The translations under genes were made by a program, and so were the position numbers. The notes beneath the pieces were generated by a model. The model was not told where the DNA came from. It worked only from the letters and a program-made list of their open reading frames with translations, and searched no databases. From Salipaludibacillus agaradhaerens (lineage in GTDB: Bacteria; Bacillota; Bacilli; Bacillales; Salisediminibacteriaceae): a stretch of 64,000 nucleotides of DNA. Location: the NCBI RefSeq assembly GCF_002019735.1, contig NZ_KV917378.1:2258869-2322868 (forward strand), read 5' to 3'. Shown here in pieces: positions 35,613 to 44,597 of the stretch; within the stretch, counting starts at the first letter, position 1; every line of letters begins with the position of its first letter.

Positions 35613-36371
35613 ATGACTAATCAAAAAGGTATTCTTGTGATCGCCCATGGCTCTCGCAATAACAAATGGGTGAGATTAATTGAGGAAAGTGTAGCAAAGG
35701 TAGACACCTCCCTGCCAATCGAAATAGGCTACCTCGAACTCGTTGAAGGAAAAAGCATTCCGGAGGGGGTTAAACAACTTGAGGCAGCAGGTGTTGAAGA
35801 AATTTATGTCATCCCTTACTTCGTTTGTTCTGGCAGCACCCATCTTGAAGAAATCAAGTATGCTCTCGGTTTAATTAAGGAACCAAAAGTGGACACTCAT
35901 TTAGAACTGATTAAACCTAAAGCAACGATCCTTTGGGGAGATCCTATGGATGACCATCCGCTTATCATGGAGTTGCTAGCAGATAGACTCTCTTCCTTAT
36001 CTAAAGATGCATCTAAGGAAAGCTTATTCCTTGTCGGCCACGGTAGTGACCAACAAGATTTTCAGCCTATTTGGCAAGTTACCCTAGAACGCATGTGTAG
36101 CCAACTCAAAGAAACGTTCGGATTCACCCATGCCAGCTACGGAACGATTCTTCCAGACACGGTCACACAATCCGCCAAAAAATTAAGTGAGAATACAGAT
36201 TCCCATCTGGTAGTCGTCCCATTATTTTTAAGTGAAGGATTCTATACATCGACTAAAATTCCGGAAAAACTTCGTGAGGCTGACATTCATTATTCATATG
36301 ATGGGAAAACATACCTTCCTCATCCGCTTATTAATGAATGGTTACAACTTAAGGTGAAACAGTATGAATGA
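35613..36371 (+). CDS. sirB: Sirohydrochlorin chelatase, CbiX/SirB type
   Basis: The 252-residue protein has two CbiX-like domains, each with an HG metal-site motif: GILVIAHGSRNNKW at the start and LFLVGHGSDQQDF in the second half. IYVIPYFVCSGSTHLEEI matches the family. In a siroheme cluster the metal is most likely Fe2+, giving siroheme. The ATG at 35613 follows AGGTGAT. It overlaps sirC by 8 bases. Confidence 0.9.
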   Translation: MTNQKGILVIAHGSRNNKWVRLIEESVAKVDTSLPIEIGYLELVEGKSIPEGVKQLEAAGVEEIYVIPYFVCSGSTHLEEIKYALGLIKEPKVDTHLELIKPKATILWGDPMDDHPLIMELLADRLSSLSKDASKESLFLVGHGSDQQDFQPIWQVTLERMCSQLKETFGFTHASYGTILPDTVTQSAKKLSENTDSHLVVVPLFLSEGFYTSTKIPEKLREADIHYSYDGKTYLPHPLINEWLQLKVKQYE

Positions 36372-36987
36372 CGCAATTCCAAGTATGATTTGTTTAACCG
36401 GTAGACGCTGTATTGTGATTGGTGGAGGAACTGTTGCATCTCGACATGTGAGAAGACTAATAGAAGCAAAAGGTGACGTAACCGTTATAAGTCCAGAACT
36501 GTCGCCTTCTCTCTCCTCTAGAAAGAATGACTTTACGTTTTATGAACGCACCTTCAAGGCTGGTGATACAACTGGTGCCTTTCTCGTTATCGCCGCTACA
36601 AATAACTCACAATTAAATGAAGCTATTTATGAAGAAGCAGTCAAAAGTGTGCCTTTAGTAAACATTGCTAGCAACCAAGCATTAAGTAATTTTTTCTTTC
36701 CAAAGGTGGTCAAACGCGGCCCTCTTCAGCTTGCCGTATCAACGTCTGGAACAAGTCCGTTTCTTACTAAAAAAATCGCTAACGAACTTGAACATCAATA
36801 TGGACATGAGTATGGTGATTACTTAATTAAAGCAGGTGAATTACGTCAACACATTCTCGCTTCCGACCTTACATCTGAACAGAAAAAACAATTATTAAAA
36901 CACCTTACGTCCCCTGCGTTACTCGATGCTTTTCGAACACATGACCAAAAAGCGATAAATGAATTTATTGCTCAATTAAACCTTTGA
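36364..36987 (+). CDS. sirC: Precorrin-2 dehydrogenase (SirC/Met8 N-terminal type)
   Basis: The 207-residue NAD-dependent enzyme has CIVIGGGTVASRHVRRLIEA as the Rossmann motif, FLVIAATNN and VNIASNQALSNFFFPKVV, and the conserved STSGTSPFLTKKI. It oxidises precorrin-2 to sirohydrochlorin, the step before SirB. Its start lies within the end of sirB. It is the last gene of the nas operon; a strong hairpin follows at 37063. Confidence 0.92.
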   Translation: MNDAIPSMICLTGRRCIVIGGGTVASRHVRRLIEAKGDVTVISPELSPSLSSRKNDFTFYERTFKAGDTTGAFLVIAATNNSQLNEAIYEEAVKSVPLVNIASNQALSNFFFPKVVKRGPLQLAVSTSGTSPFLTKKIANELEHQYGHEYGDYLIKAGELRQHILASDLTSEQKKQLLKHLTSPALLDAFRTHDQKAINEFIAQLNL

Positions 36988-37062
36988 CGCATTCCTCTAG
37001 AACAAAGGATTAATATTATCGTATTCATTCCTTTAGTTAAACCTTGGAGTTATTTAACAGAA

Positions 37063-37096
37063 AAGCGTGAAGTAACTCGTTTAGTTACTCCACGCT
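37063..37096. terminator. Terminator between the nas operon and the CotX-like gene
   Basis: AGCGTG-AAGTAACT pairs with AGTTACT-CACGCT. The better T run follows on the minus strand (GCTTTTC), so it suits the coat gene at least; it may also stop the nas operon. Confidence 0.65.
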
Positions 37097-37108
37097 GGTG
37101 GCTCCACT

Positions 37109-37570
37109 TTACAAAATATTGAGGTTGACAATCAAAGCAAGCAAAATTTGTAAGAGCACCTGCAAATTGATCGCTATTTGAGTATCTGTGGTTTTCACAT
37201 CTACATTTCTTGAATTTTCTACGACCGTTTTTTGGAATGTTATTTGCTTTGTTTTAGCCGTTTGGAGTAAATCCTGTGTGATCCTCTCCGCCTTGCTGCT
37301 ATCAGCAATTGAAATATTAATGACCAATGCGATAGCCGCTTGCAAAGCTGCCTGCAAGGAAACTGCAGCTTTCGTATCCGTTGTTGACACCGTAATATCA
37401 CATGAGTCTTTAATGAAAATATACTCTTCAGAAGATTGTAACGTTTTATTTACTTGCTCTGCATTTTGTAAGTTTGTGTCAGGTCGATCTGTCGGATGGC
37501 AACAGTCCGGATCTAGTGCTGACCATTTTCTCTTTTTTTCTGTGCCTGAATAATGCACTTCCTGATTCAT
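37109..37570 (-). CDS. Spore coat protein, CotX family
   Basis: The 153-residue protein has two CotX-type repeats: DITVSTTDTKAAVSLQAALQ with AIALVINISI, and NVDVKTTDTQIAINLQVLLQ with LALIVNLNIL at the end. An N-terminal CCHPTDRP segment is typical too. It would be part of the insoluble spore crust. The ATG at 37570 has GGGAGG 8 bases upstream, so longer in-frame starts are rejected. CATACACTG at 37597-37605 on the minus strand resembles a sigma-K -10, without a secure -35. Confidence 0.88.
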   Translation of the reverse strand: MNQEVHYSGTEKKRKWSALDPDCCHPTDRPDTNLQNAEQVNKTLQSSEEYIFIKDSCDITVSTTDTKAAVSLQAALQAAIALVINISIADSSKAERITQDLLQTAKTKQITFQKTVVENSRNVDVKTTDTQIAINLQVLLQILLALIVNLNIL

Positions 37571-37764
37571 TATAAAACCTCCCTTCTGTTTTACTTCAGT
37601 GTATGTGTCGGTAGGTAGTGTGTGTGGACAAACAGTCTGATACAAGCGACTCAATTTTTTAAAAAGCCCTATCAAAAATTTATCCTCTTTTTTGGCATTT
37701 CCTTTAAAAAGAAAGGGAACCACTTTACTTTCCCCTTCCACTTCTTGGCCCTTTCTCAAGATCT

Positions 37765-37922
37765 TCATAAAGCTAAGCTTCAATCAGTGGGGGTTTTCCT
37801 TCATCCCCCACTGATCGTTAGTTGATTTAATAAGGACATTACCGACCAATAGCTCGTGCCTATTCGGATGTCGCTCTCCATTTTATTTTGAGCAAGGAGC
37901 TTTACGGACAGTTATCTGTGAT
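37765..37922 (+). repeat. Single copy of the ~152-bp structured repeat
   Basis: Hairpin 1 is extended here: CAATCAGTGGGGG pairs with CCCCCACTGAT, so extra G residues on one side are matched by extra C on the other. The copy ends TTACGGACAGTTATCTGTGAT. It lies between two coat genes. Confidence 0.85.
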
Positions 37923-37938
37923 CCACGCCTTATTTGTC

Positions 37939-38262
37939 TTACTTATTTCGCTTTGGCAAGAATATTTTTTTCGCATTCGCATCGTTCGGTGCCACCTTGA
38001 CATTCATCTTGTTAGAGGAAGCTGGTGCAGACTCACGTGGCGTTGGTTTTAACGTGTCATCAGACGGTCTTTGTGCATCTTGCTCTGTGACCGTCTTTTT
38101 ATGCGTTTCCACAAAATTCTCAACATCTTCTTTCAACTGCTCCACCATCTCTTGCAGCTTTATTTTTTCCTCTTCCGGTAGTTCATCTTGTTTGATTACA
38201 TTATGCTTAGAAAGCACATTACTAACCATCAAATTAATAAGCTTTTCTTGTGATTTTTCCAT
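37939..38262 (-). CDS. CotW-like spore coat protein (tentative)
   Basis: The 107-residue protein begins with a helical region, LINLMVSNVLSKHNV, then EEEKIKLQEMVEQLKEDVENF, and ends in a basic, Pro/Ser-rich tail. From memory the N-terminal pattern resembles B. subtilis CotW (VQNIFSKHGV followed by DEEK), and the next gene on this strand is CotX-like, as in the cotVWXYZ cluster. GGGAG precedes the ATG. Without a search, the assignment is moderate; otherwise call it a hypothetical coiled-coil protein. Confidence 0.55.
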   Translation of the reverse strand: MEKSQEKLINLMVSNVLSKHNVIKQDELPEEEKIKLQEMVEQLKEDVENFVETHKKTVTEQDAQRPSDDTLKPTPRESAPASSNKMNVKVAPNDANAKKIFLPKRNK

Positions 38263-38468
38263 ACTAAAACTCCCTTACCTTTTTTATAATACTTTATGGC
38301 GACTTGTCTTTTATGTGTTACTTCAAGTGCGGATTTTCTCTCATTAAAAGGCGCATGTGGAGACCATTTTTTGCATGGATAGATCCTTTTAATGAACACA
38401 TCCTATAAACGGTGGTCAATATTAGTCAAAAGGAGATCCGCCACATGAATAAAATGAGGAGGCTTATT

Positions 38469-38987
38469 ATGGGGATATTAAGTGGAAATCAACAGAACGA
38501 GCCCATGCATTATGGGGAAATTTTTAGTGCTTGGACACATTTAGCTGGTATGAAATCAACCATTGCCACATATCAAATTTACGAAAATCATTGTGGAGAT
38601 GAAGACCTGCTTACTATCATTAATTCTCTTATTGGTTTAGCACGTCAAGAAGAAAAGCAGTTAGAAACTTTGTTAAAAGAAAATGGTATCGCCTTACCAC
38701 CAAGTCCACCGGAGCGTCCAAAAGCGTCCCTGGAAGATATTCCAGCTGGAGCAAAATACAATGACCCCGAAATAGCGATGGCTATTTCTTCTGATCTTGC
38801 GGCTGGGCTTATTGCGGATAGTAAAGCGATGGGACAAAGTACACGTGAAGATATTGCCATGATGTATGGGCAATTCCACACTGCTAAAGCTCAAGAAGCA
38901 GGCAAGTTACTAAGATTAAACAAAGAAAAAGGCTGGCTTGTTGTCCCACCACTTCATGAAAAGCCAAGAGAGCTTCAAATGAATTAA
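38469..38987 (+). CDS. DUF3231 family protein
   Basis: The 172-residue protein matches single-domain DUF3231 proteins: MGILSGNQQNEPMHYGEIFS, helical stretches and LPPSPPERPKA in the middle. The fold is a ferritin-like four-helix bundle and the family is common in spore-formers, function unknown. ATG 38469 is preceded by GAGGAGG at 6 bases and gives the usual family N-terminus. An ATG at 38445 also has a ribosome site and would add eight residues. Confidence 0.82.
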   Translation: MGILSGNQQNEPMHYGEIFSAWTHLAGMKSTIATYQIYENHCGDEDLLTIINSLIGLARQEEKQLETLLKENGIALPPSPPERPKASLEDIPAGAKYNDPEIAMAISSDLAAGLIADSKAMGQSTREDIAMMYGQFHTAKAQEAGKLLRLNKEKGWLVVPPLHEKPRELQMN

Positions 38988-39006
38988 TATCTGCCTCGAA
39001 AGAATG

Positions 39007-39041
39007 AACGTCTGAGAGCTAATGCTTTCAGGCGTTTTTTT
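39007..39041 (+). terminator. Rho-independent terminator after the DUF3231 gene
   Basis: AACGTCTGA and TCAGGCGTT pair (one G-T) and seven T residues follow. Confidence 0.8.
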
Positions 39042-39118
39042 ACTAATTCAAGGTTTGTGGTCTAAAAATGACACCCTCTTAATAACCTAACAGAAGAAGA
39101 ATTTAAGGGGGAAAGTTC

Positions 39119-39949
39119 ATGTTTTTTCATATGAAGGAGCTCCAATACGAAGCGAAGCCATCAAAACCCGATCCCATATTTGCCAATCAACTTCAAGAAA
39201 TACTCGGTGGACAATTCGGTGAAATATCTGTGGCACTACAATATTTGTTTCAAGGATGGAACAGTAGAACGACTGATAAATACCGTGACTTATTGATGGA
39301 CGTAGGAACAGAGGAATTAGCTCATGTGGAAATGCTCGCCACGATGATCGCCCGTCTTCTTGATAAAGCACCTCTTGCAGATCTTGAGAAAGCAGCTGAA
39401 AATCCAGTGACAGCTGCCATATTAGGTGGTATGAATCCTCAACACGCTATCGTCTCAGGTTTAGGAGCATTACCTGCTGATAGTGCAGGGAATAGATGGA
39501 CTGCTGATTATATTGGCGCAAGTGGCAATTTACTTGCCGATTTTCGAGCAAATTTAACCGCAGAATCTCAAGGGCGCCTCCAAGCAGTCAGACTTTATGA
39601 AGCTACCACTGATCCAGGAGTAAAAGATATGCTCGCTTTTCTTATCGCAAGAGATACAATGCATCAAAACATGTGGAAAGCTGCAATCGCTGAAATAGAA
39701 GCGCAAGAAAATATTGTGGTACCTAGTACGTTCCCTAGAGAGTTGGAAAATCAATATGTATCGTATGATTTTTATAACCTTTCGGCAGGGGAAGAAAGTA
39801 AAAAAGGACGGTGGGCAAAGGGTGCTAGTATGGATAGCATGGGCGAGTTTAATTATGTATCTCCTGCTCCCGCATACGGTGAGGCACCTAAATTGAAGCC
39901 TGCTCCACCCTACATGCATAATACGCCCCCTACAACACGGGAGGAATAA
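39119..39949 (+). CDS. Manganese catalase, first copy
   Basis: The 276-residue protein has the di-manganese ligands in family order: GGQFGEISVALQYLFQ, GTEELAHVEMLATMI, LTAESQGRLQ and RDTMHQNMW. It destroys hydrogen peroxide in the cytoplasm or spore; B. subtilis relatives (CotJC, YdbD, YjqC) are stress or spore associated. The ATG at 39119 has AGGGGG upstream. The C-terminal tail is Pro-rich. A second manganese catalase, clearly different, lies at 51930. Confidence 0.92.
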   Translation: MFFHMKELQYEAKPSKPDPIFANQLQEILGGQFGEISVALQYLFQGWNSRTTDKYRDLLMDVGTEELAHVEMLATMIARLLDKAPLADLEKAAENPVTAAILGGMNPQHAIVSGLGALPADSAGNRWTADYIGASGNLLADFRANLTAESQGRLQAVRLYEATTDPGVKDMLAFLIARDTMHQNMWKAAIAEIEAQENIVVPSTFPRELENQYVSYDFYNLSAGEESKKGRWAKGASMDSMGEFNYVSPAPAYGEAPKLKPAPPYMHNTPPTTREE

Positions 39950-40069
39950 CAGCGTATATGTCAAAATCATGACGTTTTCATATAGCAGATGCCTTTTACT
40001 CGACACTGCCCCTTCTTTTTTGTCACAATAAGAATGAAAGTTGGACATTCCTCAAGGAGGCAGACTATC

Positions 40070-41053
40070 TTGGTACAATCCTTTAAAGCTTTTCAGACCC
40101 ATGGTGACGGAACAGGACAACTCATTACGCGAACATTAGATGATTTACCTCAAGGTGACGTCACAATTAAAGTACATTATTCAGGCGTCAATTTTAAGGA
40201 TGGCATGGCTACACAGGCAGATGCTAAAATCGTTAAGGACTATCCTGTCATTCCAGGAATTGATTTAGCCGGAGAAATCGTTGCTACAACTAGTGATCAT
40301 TATCAAATCGGTGATCACGTTATCGTGACAAGTTATGAGCTAGGCGTTAGTCACGATGGCGGGTATAGTGAGTATGCACGTGTCCCAGCTGGTTGGGTGG
40401 TCCCACTACCTAGCGGATTGACGACACGGGAAGCGATGACTATTGGCACAGCTGGTTTCACTGCAGCCTTGTCCATTCACAAGCTTGAGATGGATGGACT
40501 CACACCTGAAGATAAGCCTGTGCTTGTTAGTGGGGCGACTGGTGGCGTGGGAAGCATGGCAGTTGATATGCTAAAACAGCGGGGCTATTATGTCACGGCT
40601 AGTACTGGTAAAGCCACTGAGCATGATTATTTGAAGACTTTAGGAGCAGACGAGGTTATCGGACGCGACGACGTAACACCTGACACATTAAAACCTTTGC
40701 AAAAAGAACGATGGGCAGCTGCTATCGACCCCACCGGCGGAAAGCCCCTTGCTTCTATATTAAGTGCAACTAAGCGCGGCGGTGCTGTAGCAGCCAGTGG
40801 TTTAACGGCAGGCTCTGAACTCCCAGTTACAGTCATCCCTTTCATCTTGCGTGGTGTGAAGCTTATCGGAATTGATTCCGTTTACTGCCCGATGGATATA
40901 AGACGAACTATCTGGGAACGGACAGCAACAGATTTAAAACCAGCTCATTTAAACGATATAGCCACCGAGATTTCACTTGATCAGTTACAAGAAGCATTAA
41001 AAAATATCCTAGAAAGTAGCATCAAAGGGCGCGTGCTCGTTAAAATCTCATAA
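40070..41053 (+). CDS. Zinc-free quinone/acryloyl-CoA reductase, YhdH/YhfP family
   Basis: The 327-residue MDR-family protein has VHYSGVNFKDGMA, DLAGEIVATT, the GTAGFTAALSIHKLE and SGATGGVGSMAVDML nucleotide-binding region and a C-terminal GRVLVKI. YhdH/AcuI relatives reduce acryloyl-CoA or quinones with NADPH. The start is TTG at 40070, chosen because AAGGAGG lies 9 bases upstream and the family begins at this residue. It stands alone and shares a terminator with the gene that follows on the other strand. Confidence 0.9.
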   Translation: MVQSFKAFQTHGDGTGQLITRTLDDLPQGDVTIKVHYSGVNFKDGMATQADAKIVKDYPVIPGIDLAGEIVATTSDHYQIGDHVIVTSYELGVSHDGGYSEYARVPAGWVVPLPSGLTTREAMTIGTAGFTAALSIHKLEMDGLTPEDKPVLVSGATGGVGSMAVDMLKQRGYYVTASTGKATEHDYLKTLGADEVIGRDDVTPDTLKPLQKERWAAAIDPTGGKPLASILSATKRGGAVAASGLTAGSELPVTVIPFILRGVKLIGIDSVYCPMDIRRTIWERTATDLKPAHLNDIATEISLDQLQEALKNILESSIKGRVLVKIS

Positions 41054-41072
41054 AGATAATTAGTCAAATAAG

Positions 41073-41105
41073 AAACGGACTCCGAACTTAACCGGAAGTC
41101 CGTTT
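41073..41105. terminator. Bidirectional terminator
   Basis: AAACGGACT-CCG pairs with CGG-AGTCCGTTT. The right arm encodes the last codons of the minus-strand membrane protein. Confidence 0.75.
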
Positions 41106-41804
41106 CCTGTTGCCAAACAATAACCAAAGAAGCGTAAATAACAAAAAAGCCGTTATTTCCATTCCAAGAATATACCAAGGGTGTGGGCCTAAAAAATCTA
41201 ACAAACTCACGCCTCCAGGTTTTTGCCTCACAAACCAGTAGTTTCCCTCCACAACAACGTTGATCGTATAAATCACTGGTAAAAGCACATTCAAGAAGAT
41301 CATTGCCTTCACAACACTTTTAAACGTTAACACATACCCTCTAAACCATAGAAAGTAAAATACGACCCAAATCACGAGGATATGCGTGTAAAAAAAGTGT
41401 ATAAATCGAAAATGTGGCCAACCAAAGCTTAATACAGGGGTGACAATGGCTTGAACAGCACCACCAATTCCAACAAAAAAGACAATACCAAAAAGCCATC
41501 TGTTTCCTGTCCACAATAGTATAATCACTAATATGACACTTATATTGCTTAATTCAAGAGGTAAGGCATGACTAACATGCCATTGTTCTGTCTGGATGAG
41601 CCACATCTGATAACCTGCTTCAAAAAAAATAAGAGAGAGTGCTCCCCATTTTTGCCAGTGTTTCAATTTTTCAGTGACCGGTTTATGACGAGTACAATAA
41701 AGAATTAAAAGGCCTATCAACAATAGCCCCACCATAACCCAATGCTCAACAGAAAACATTGTAAAAGGTACCACAGCACTATCTTTACCAATCCACACGT
41801 TCAT
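41088..41804 (-). CDS. TIGR02206/YwaF family membrane protein
   Basis: The 238-residue protein has about seven membrane segments with the family's motifs: FSVEHWVMVGLL, WHVSHALPLELSNISVI, and the ending LDFLGPHPWYILGMEITA. B. subtilis YwaF is the reference; function unknown. It is transcribed alone toward the quinone reductase gene. Confidence 0.88.
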   Translation of the reverse strand: MNVWIGKDSAVVPFTMFSVEHWVMVGLLLIGLLILYCTRHKPVTEKLKHWQKWGALSLIFFEAGYQMWLIQTEQWHVSHALPLELSNISVILVIILLWTGNRWLFGIVFFVGIGGAVQAIVTPVLSFGWPHFRFIHFFYTHILVIWVVFYFLWFRGYVLTFKSVVKAMIFLNVLLPVIYTINVVVEGNYWFVRQKPGGVSLLDFLGPHPWYILGMEITAFLLFTLLWLLFGNRKRTSG

Positions 41805-42196
41805 CCCCCCTTTATTTCAATATTTAATGAAGGCTATTTTTCATAGTAACTCTATATAAGCTTCCCCTCGTCTATCTCCCCCTCACCCCAATGATAAAAT
41901 TACAATTTTCCCCACTGATTATTCAAATAAACCTCACTATCCCCGCTTTTTAACACAATTGGTACAACTTTTCTATTGGTTTTACTAAAAAGCAGTGAGT
42001 TTGATATCTTAATTTAGTATAATAAAAAGTAAATATAAACAAAATACAGTTTAATGAATTGGAGAAGGGTGACACCATAAATAGATAAATCGCACCCTAT
42101 GCTCGTACAAATCCGCTCTTGAGCGCTTTTTTTGTGTCTAGCATGTAAGGCACGTTTTACGTTTAATCATTACTGATTTACAGGGGGAACAATTTA
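41805..42196. other. Intergenic region with a promoter and possible short RNA
   Basis: The 390 bases between the YwaF gene and the lipoprotein gene hold a TATAAT element at 42018-42023 and a terminator-like hairpin at 42114-42133, described with the RNA candidate. The first 200 bases are AT-rich without recognisable features. Confidence 0.55.
42030..42135 (+). ncRNA. Candidate ~105-nt small RNA or attenuator upstream of the lipoprotein gene
   Basis: A perfect TATAAT (42018-42023) is followed by a stretch with GGGTG (42067-42071) pairing CACCC (42093-42097), and then CGCTC-TT-GAGCG (42114-42125) directly followed by CTTTTTTT, a compact terminator. Transcription from that -10 would yield about 105 nt ending 60 bases before the lipoprotein start. 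It is either a short RNA or a leader that controls the gene. The -35 is weak. Confidence 0.45.
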
Positions 42197-43225
42197 ATGT
42201 TAAAAGGGCTTTTACCTCTGGTAAGTGGCTTGTCACTCGTATCAACCGTTGTGGGATGTTCACTCCAGAATACAGAGGAGATCATAGAAAATGCCACTCA
42301 AGCTTATGATAACCTTGAAAGCTATTATGCTGAAATTACTCATTCTTATTATATCGATGGCGAAAAAGAGACCGTCATCTATAAGGAATGGAATGTGGCA
42401 CCTGATAAGCACCGAATAGAGCTGAGAGACGGTTACACGTATGTTTCTAATGAGGATGAATCTTGGCTATATGACAAGGAAGAAAATATGATTACCATAC
42501 TTGATGACCAAGAAGACATCATGATAGGTATACCTGACGAATCACATGTAGTAAACGATATACTCACAGCAATGCTTGATTCAAGTGACGTAGTCGTTGA
42601 AGGGAATGTCACTGTAGCTGGCCGTTCAACAGTTCACTTATCTTTAACGCCTAACAGCTCGACACTCAATTCGGGAAGTTACGATATTTGGATAGATGAA
42701 GAAACATATATTCCTTTAAAAATAATGTGGGAAGAAGACAGTTTTCGGTCGGAAACATTATTTAACCTTATTGATTATAATATAAATGTTAATAACGATT
42801 TATTTCGTTTAGACCCTCCAGCTAATGCTGAAATTCAAACAATGGAAGAGTATTTATCTGACTCCCTAACACTTGAAGAACTTGAGGAGAAAGCTGATTA
42901 CGAGATTCCTCAGCTAACCTATGTGCCATCAGGCTATCATTTTCAAGAAGCCAAGTATTTTGAAGCCTTTCGGGAGAGTATGATTGAATTTAGAAATAAC
43001 GATGACGATTATCTGATTCTTTCTGTATCCGAAACCACTCGAGATCTTCCTGACGATGGTCAACATGAATTGTTAGATATAGGTCGCTTTATTGGAACTT
43101 ACTCAAGCATTGAAAATACACAACTATTATCTTGGAATACAGGAAAACTTCAGCTTGAGCTTATTGCTACAGGGGCAGATCTTAATAAAAAGGACGTCTT
43201 GAAAACAGCTGAGCATATTAACTAA
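42197..43225 (+). CDS. LolA-like lipoprotein with C-terminal DUF4367
   Basis: The 342-residue protein has a signal peptide with lipobox STVVGC (Cys21), a LolA/RseB-like beta domain (AYDNLESYYAEITHSYYIDG, GSYDIWIDEETYIPLKIMW) to about residue 215, then a DUF4367-like region (YEIPQLTYVPSGYHFQEAKY). This architecture matches YdcC-type sporulation or envelope lipoproteins. It would sit on the outer face of the membrane; function unknown. GGGGG stands upstream of the ATG. A strong terminator follows. Confidence 0.82.
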   Translation: MLKGLLPLVSGLSLVSTVVGCSLQNTEEIIENATQAYDNLESYYAEITHSYYIDGEKETVIYKEWNVAPDKHRIELRDGYTYVSNEDESWLYDKEENMITILDDQEDIMIGIPDESHVVNDILTAMLDSSDVVVEGNVTVAGRSTVHLSLTPNSSTLNSGSYDIWIDEETYIPLKIMWEEDSFRSETLFNLIDYNINVNNDLFRLDPPANAEIQTMEEYLSDSLTLEELEEKADYEIPQLTYVPSGYHFQEAKYFEAFRESMIEFRNNDDDYLILSVSETTRDLPDDGQHELLDIGRFIGTYSSIENTQLLSWNTGKLQLELIATGADLNKKDVLKTAEHIN

Positions 43226-43290
43226 CAGGCCCCTTTAAAATGACTTAACTCTATAAAGATCACTAAGAGGAAGAGCCTATATTAAACATG

Positions 43291-43341
43291 GAAGATGTCT
43301 CAAAAGTCGCTATACAATGACTTTTTGAGACATCTTCTTTT
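43291..43341 (+). terminator. Rho-independent terminator after the lipoprotein gene
   Basis: GAAGATGTCTCAAAAGTC pairs with GACTTTTTGAGACATCTTC (one bulged T), then TTTTC. The 230 bases from here to the next gene hold nothing I recognise. Confidence 0.85.
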
Positions 43342-43573
43342 CGTTTAAAGTCTCTAAGCGATATATTGGCGTGCAGAGGTTAGGGCTCACACCATCTTTA
43401 TTTCTGTTGGCAACGTATATCAGTCTCGATTTCCTTTATCAGTTTCTCGATCAATCTTCTGCTCTTGATTTGTCGAAGGCCTCACTCATTAAAAGAAAGG
43501 ATCCTTCAAAAAGTATGAGGGAAAGGGGCAGAAGAAAAATCTCCTACCCCTACATTTGACGTAGAGTCGCTTT

Positions 43574-44083
43574 TTAAGATAACTGATTAACCGATTCCCG
43601 ATTAAAGGCTTCTAAATCGTCTGGTGTTCGACTCGTCACTAAGTTGCCACAAACAACTACTTCTTCATCAAAAACATTTGCTCCAGCATGCTTTAAATCT
43701 ACTAAAATGGATTTGAAACCAGTTACCTTTCTTCCATAAAGAATGTCAGCTGTTATTAGCAACTGTGGTCCATGACAAATAGCGAACACAGGTTTATTTT
43801 TCAACATATAATGCTTTGAAAATTCGACAAAACGGTCATCAGCTCTGAGAAGATCAGGAGAAAAACCGCCAGGGATAAATAAAGCATCGTATTCTTCTGG
43901 CTTAGCATCTGCTATACCAACATCTACTTTCACTTTAGCTTCACCGTTTTTTCCTTCTACCTCTTGATTTTTTTCCGTTCCTATCACTACCACTTCATGA
44001 CCTGCGTCTTTGAACGCTTTCTCTGGTGAGGTATACTCTGAATCCTCAAACATATCTGTCAGGACACAAGCTACTTTACTCAT
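43574..44083 (-). CDS. DJ-1/PfpI family protein (YraA-like)
   Basis: The 169-residue protein has ACVLTDMFEDSEYTSP, ALFIPGGFSPDLLR and the nucleophile elbow VFAICHGPQ with the conserved cysteine. Family members act as protein/nucleotide deglycases or stress proteases; YraA of B. subtilis responds to aldehydes. The ATG at 44083 follows GGAAAGGGTG; a GTG four codons earlier lies inside that site. It is surrounded by other oxidative-stress genes, though on its own. Confidence 0.9.
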   Translation of the reverse strand: MSKVACVLTDMFEDSEYTSPEKAFKDAGHEVVVIGTEKNQEVEGKNGEAKVKVDVGIADAKPEEYDALFIPGGFSPDLLRADDRFVEFSKHYMLKNKPVFAICHGPQLLITADILYGRKVTGFKSILVDLKHAGANVFDEEVVVCGNLVTSRTPDDLEAFNRESVNQLS

Positions 44084-44265
44084 ACTACCTATCACCCTTT
44101 CCTGTTGGTTTCAAAGAGTATCTACCCGCAGAATCTAAATTCAAAACATCTCTTATTTAGCAGTGTGACATGAGCATAAAGCCTCCACAGTTCATGGTTG
44201 TTTTCTTGGTATCCCTCTCATATGGAAACCCTCATCATTTGAACTGAATAATCGGGTATTTCCCC

Positions 44266-44366
44266 ATAAAACGAACCTTCAATCAATGGAAGTATTCGTA
44301 CTTCTCCCTCTGATTGGTAGTGGCCTGAATCAGGGCTTTAGCGGGCGTTTTACGGACGGTTAAAAT
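44266..44366 (+). repeat. Shortened, diverged copy of the structured repeat
   Basis: It begins AAAACGAACCTTCAATCAAT and ends TTTTACGGACGGTTAA. Most of hairpin 2 is deleted. In hairpin 1 a new inner stem, GAAGTA-TTCG-TACTTC, replaces the usual one, so pairing is kept although the sequence has changed. Confidence 0.7.
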
Positions 44367-44533
44367 TAAAAGCCCTTCTTTCTAATAGGGCACATGTCGC
44401 TTCCAAGATAAAGGGGACTTTAAGCCATCAGCATGTAAAACAATAACTTTGTCCTTTTACCTGAATAAATTAATTTTTAACCTCCCTAAAAATATGGGTC
44501 ATAAACAGCTCAACAGCACTATTATTCCATACT

Positions 44534-44568
44534 AAAAACCATAACTCTCTATATGAGAGCATGGTTTT
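44534..44568 (-). terminator. Rho-independent terminator, minus strand (MpsC-family gene)
   Basis: AAACCAT and ATGGTTT form the outer stem with an inner CTCTC/GAGAG stem; TTTTT follows on the minus strand. Confidence 0.75.
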
Positions 44569-44597
44569 ACTTACATTTCCTCATTTGGTGTATGTTA

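Larger units (their letters stand above)
44084..44597. other. Intergenic region with a diverged repeat copy
   Basis: These 510 bases contain a shortened copy of the structured repeat (44266-44366), an AAGCCCT/AGGGC hairpin near 44370-44392 and the terminator of the MpsC-family gene. I see no gene. Confidence 0.6.

Noticed and set aside
39554-40048. A 164-codon minus-strand frame opposite the manganese catalase
   Set aside because: It is a shadow of the catalase gene with no ribosome site and an unnatural composition.
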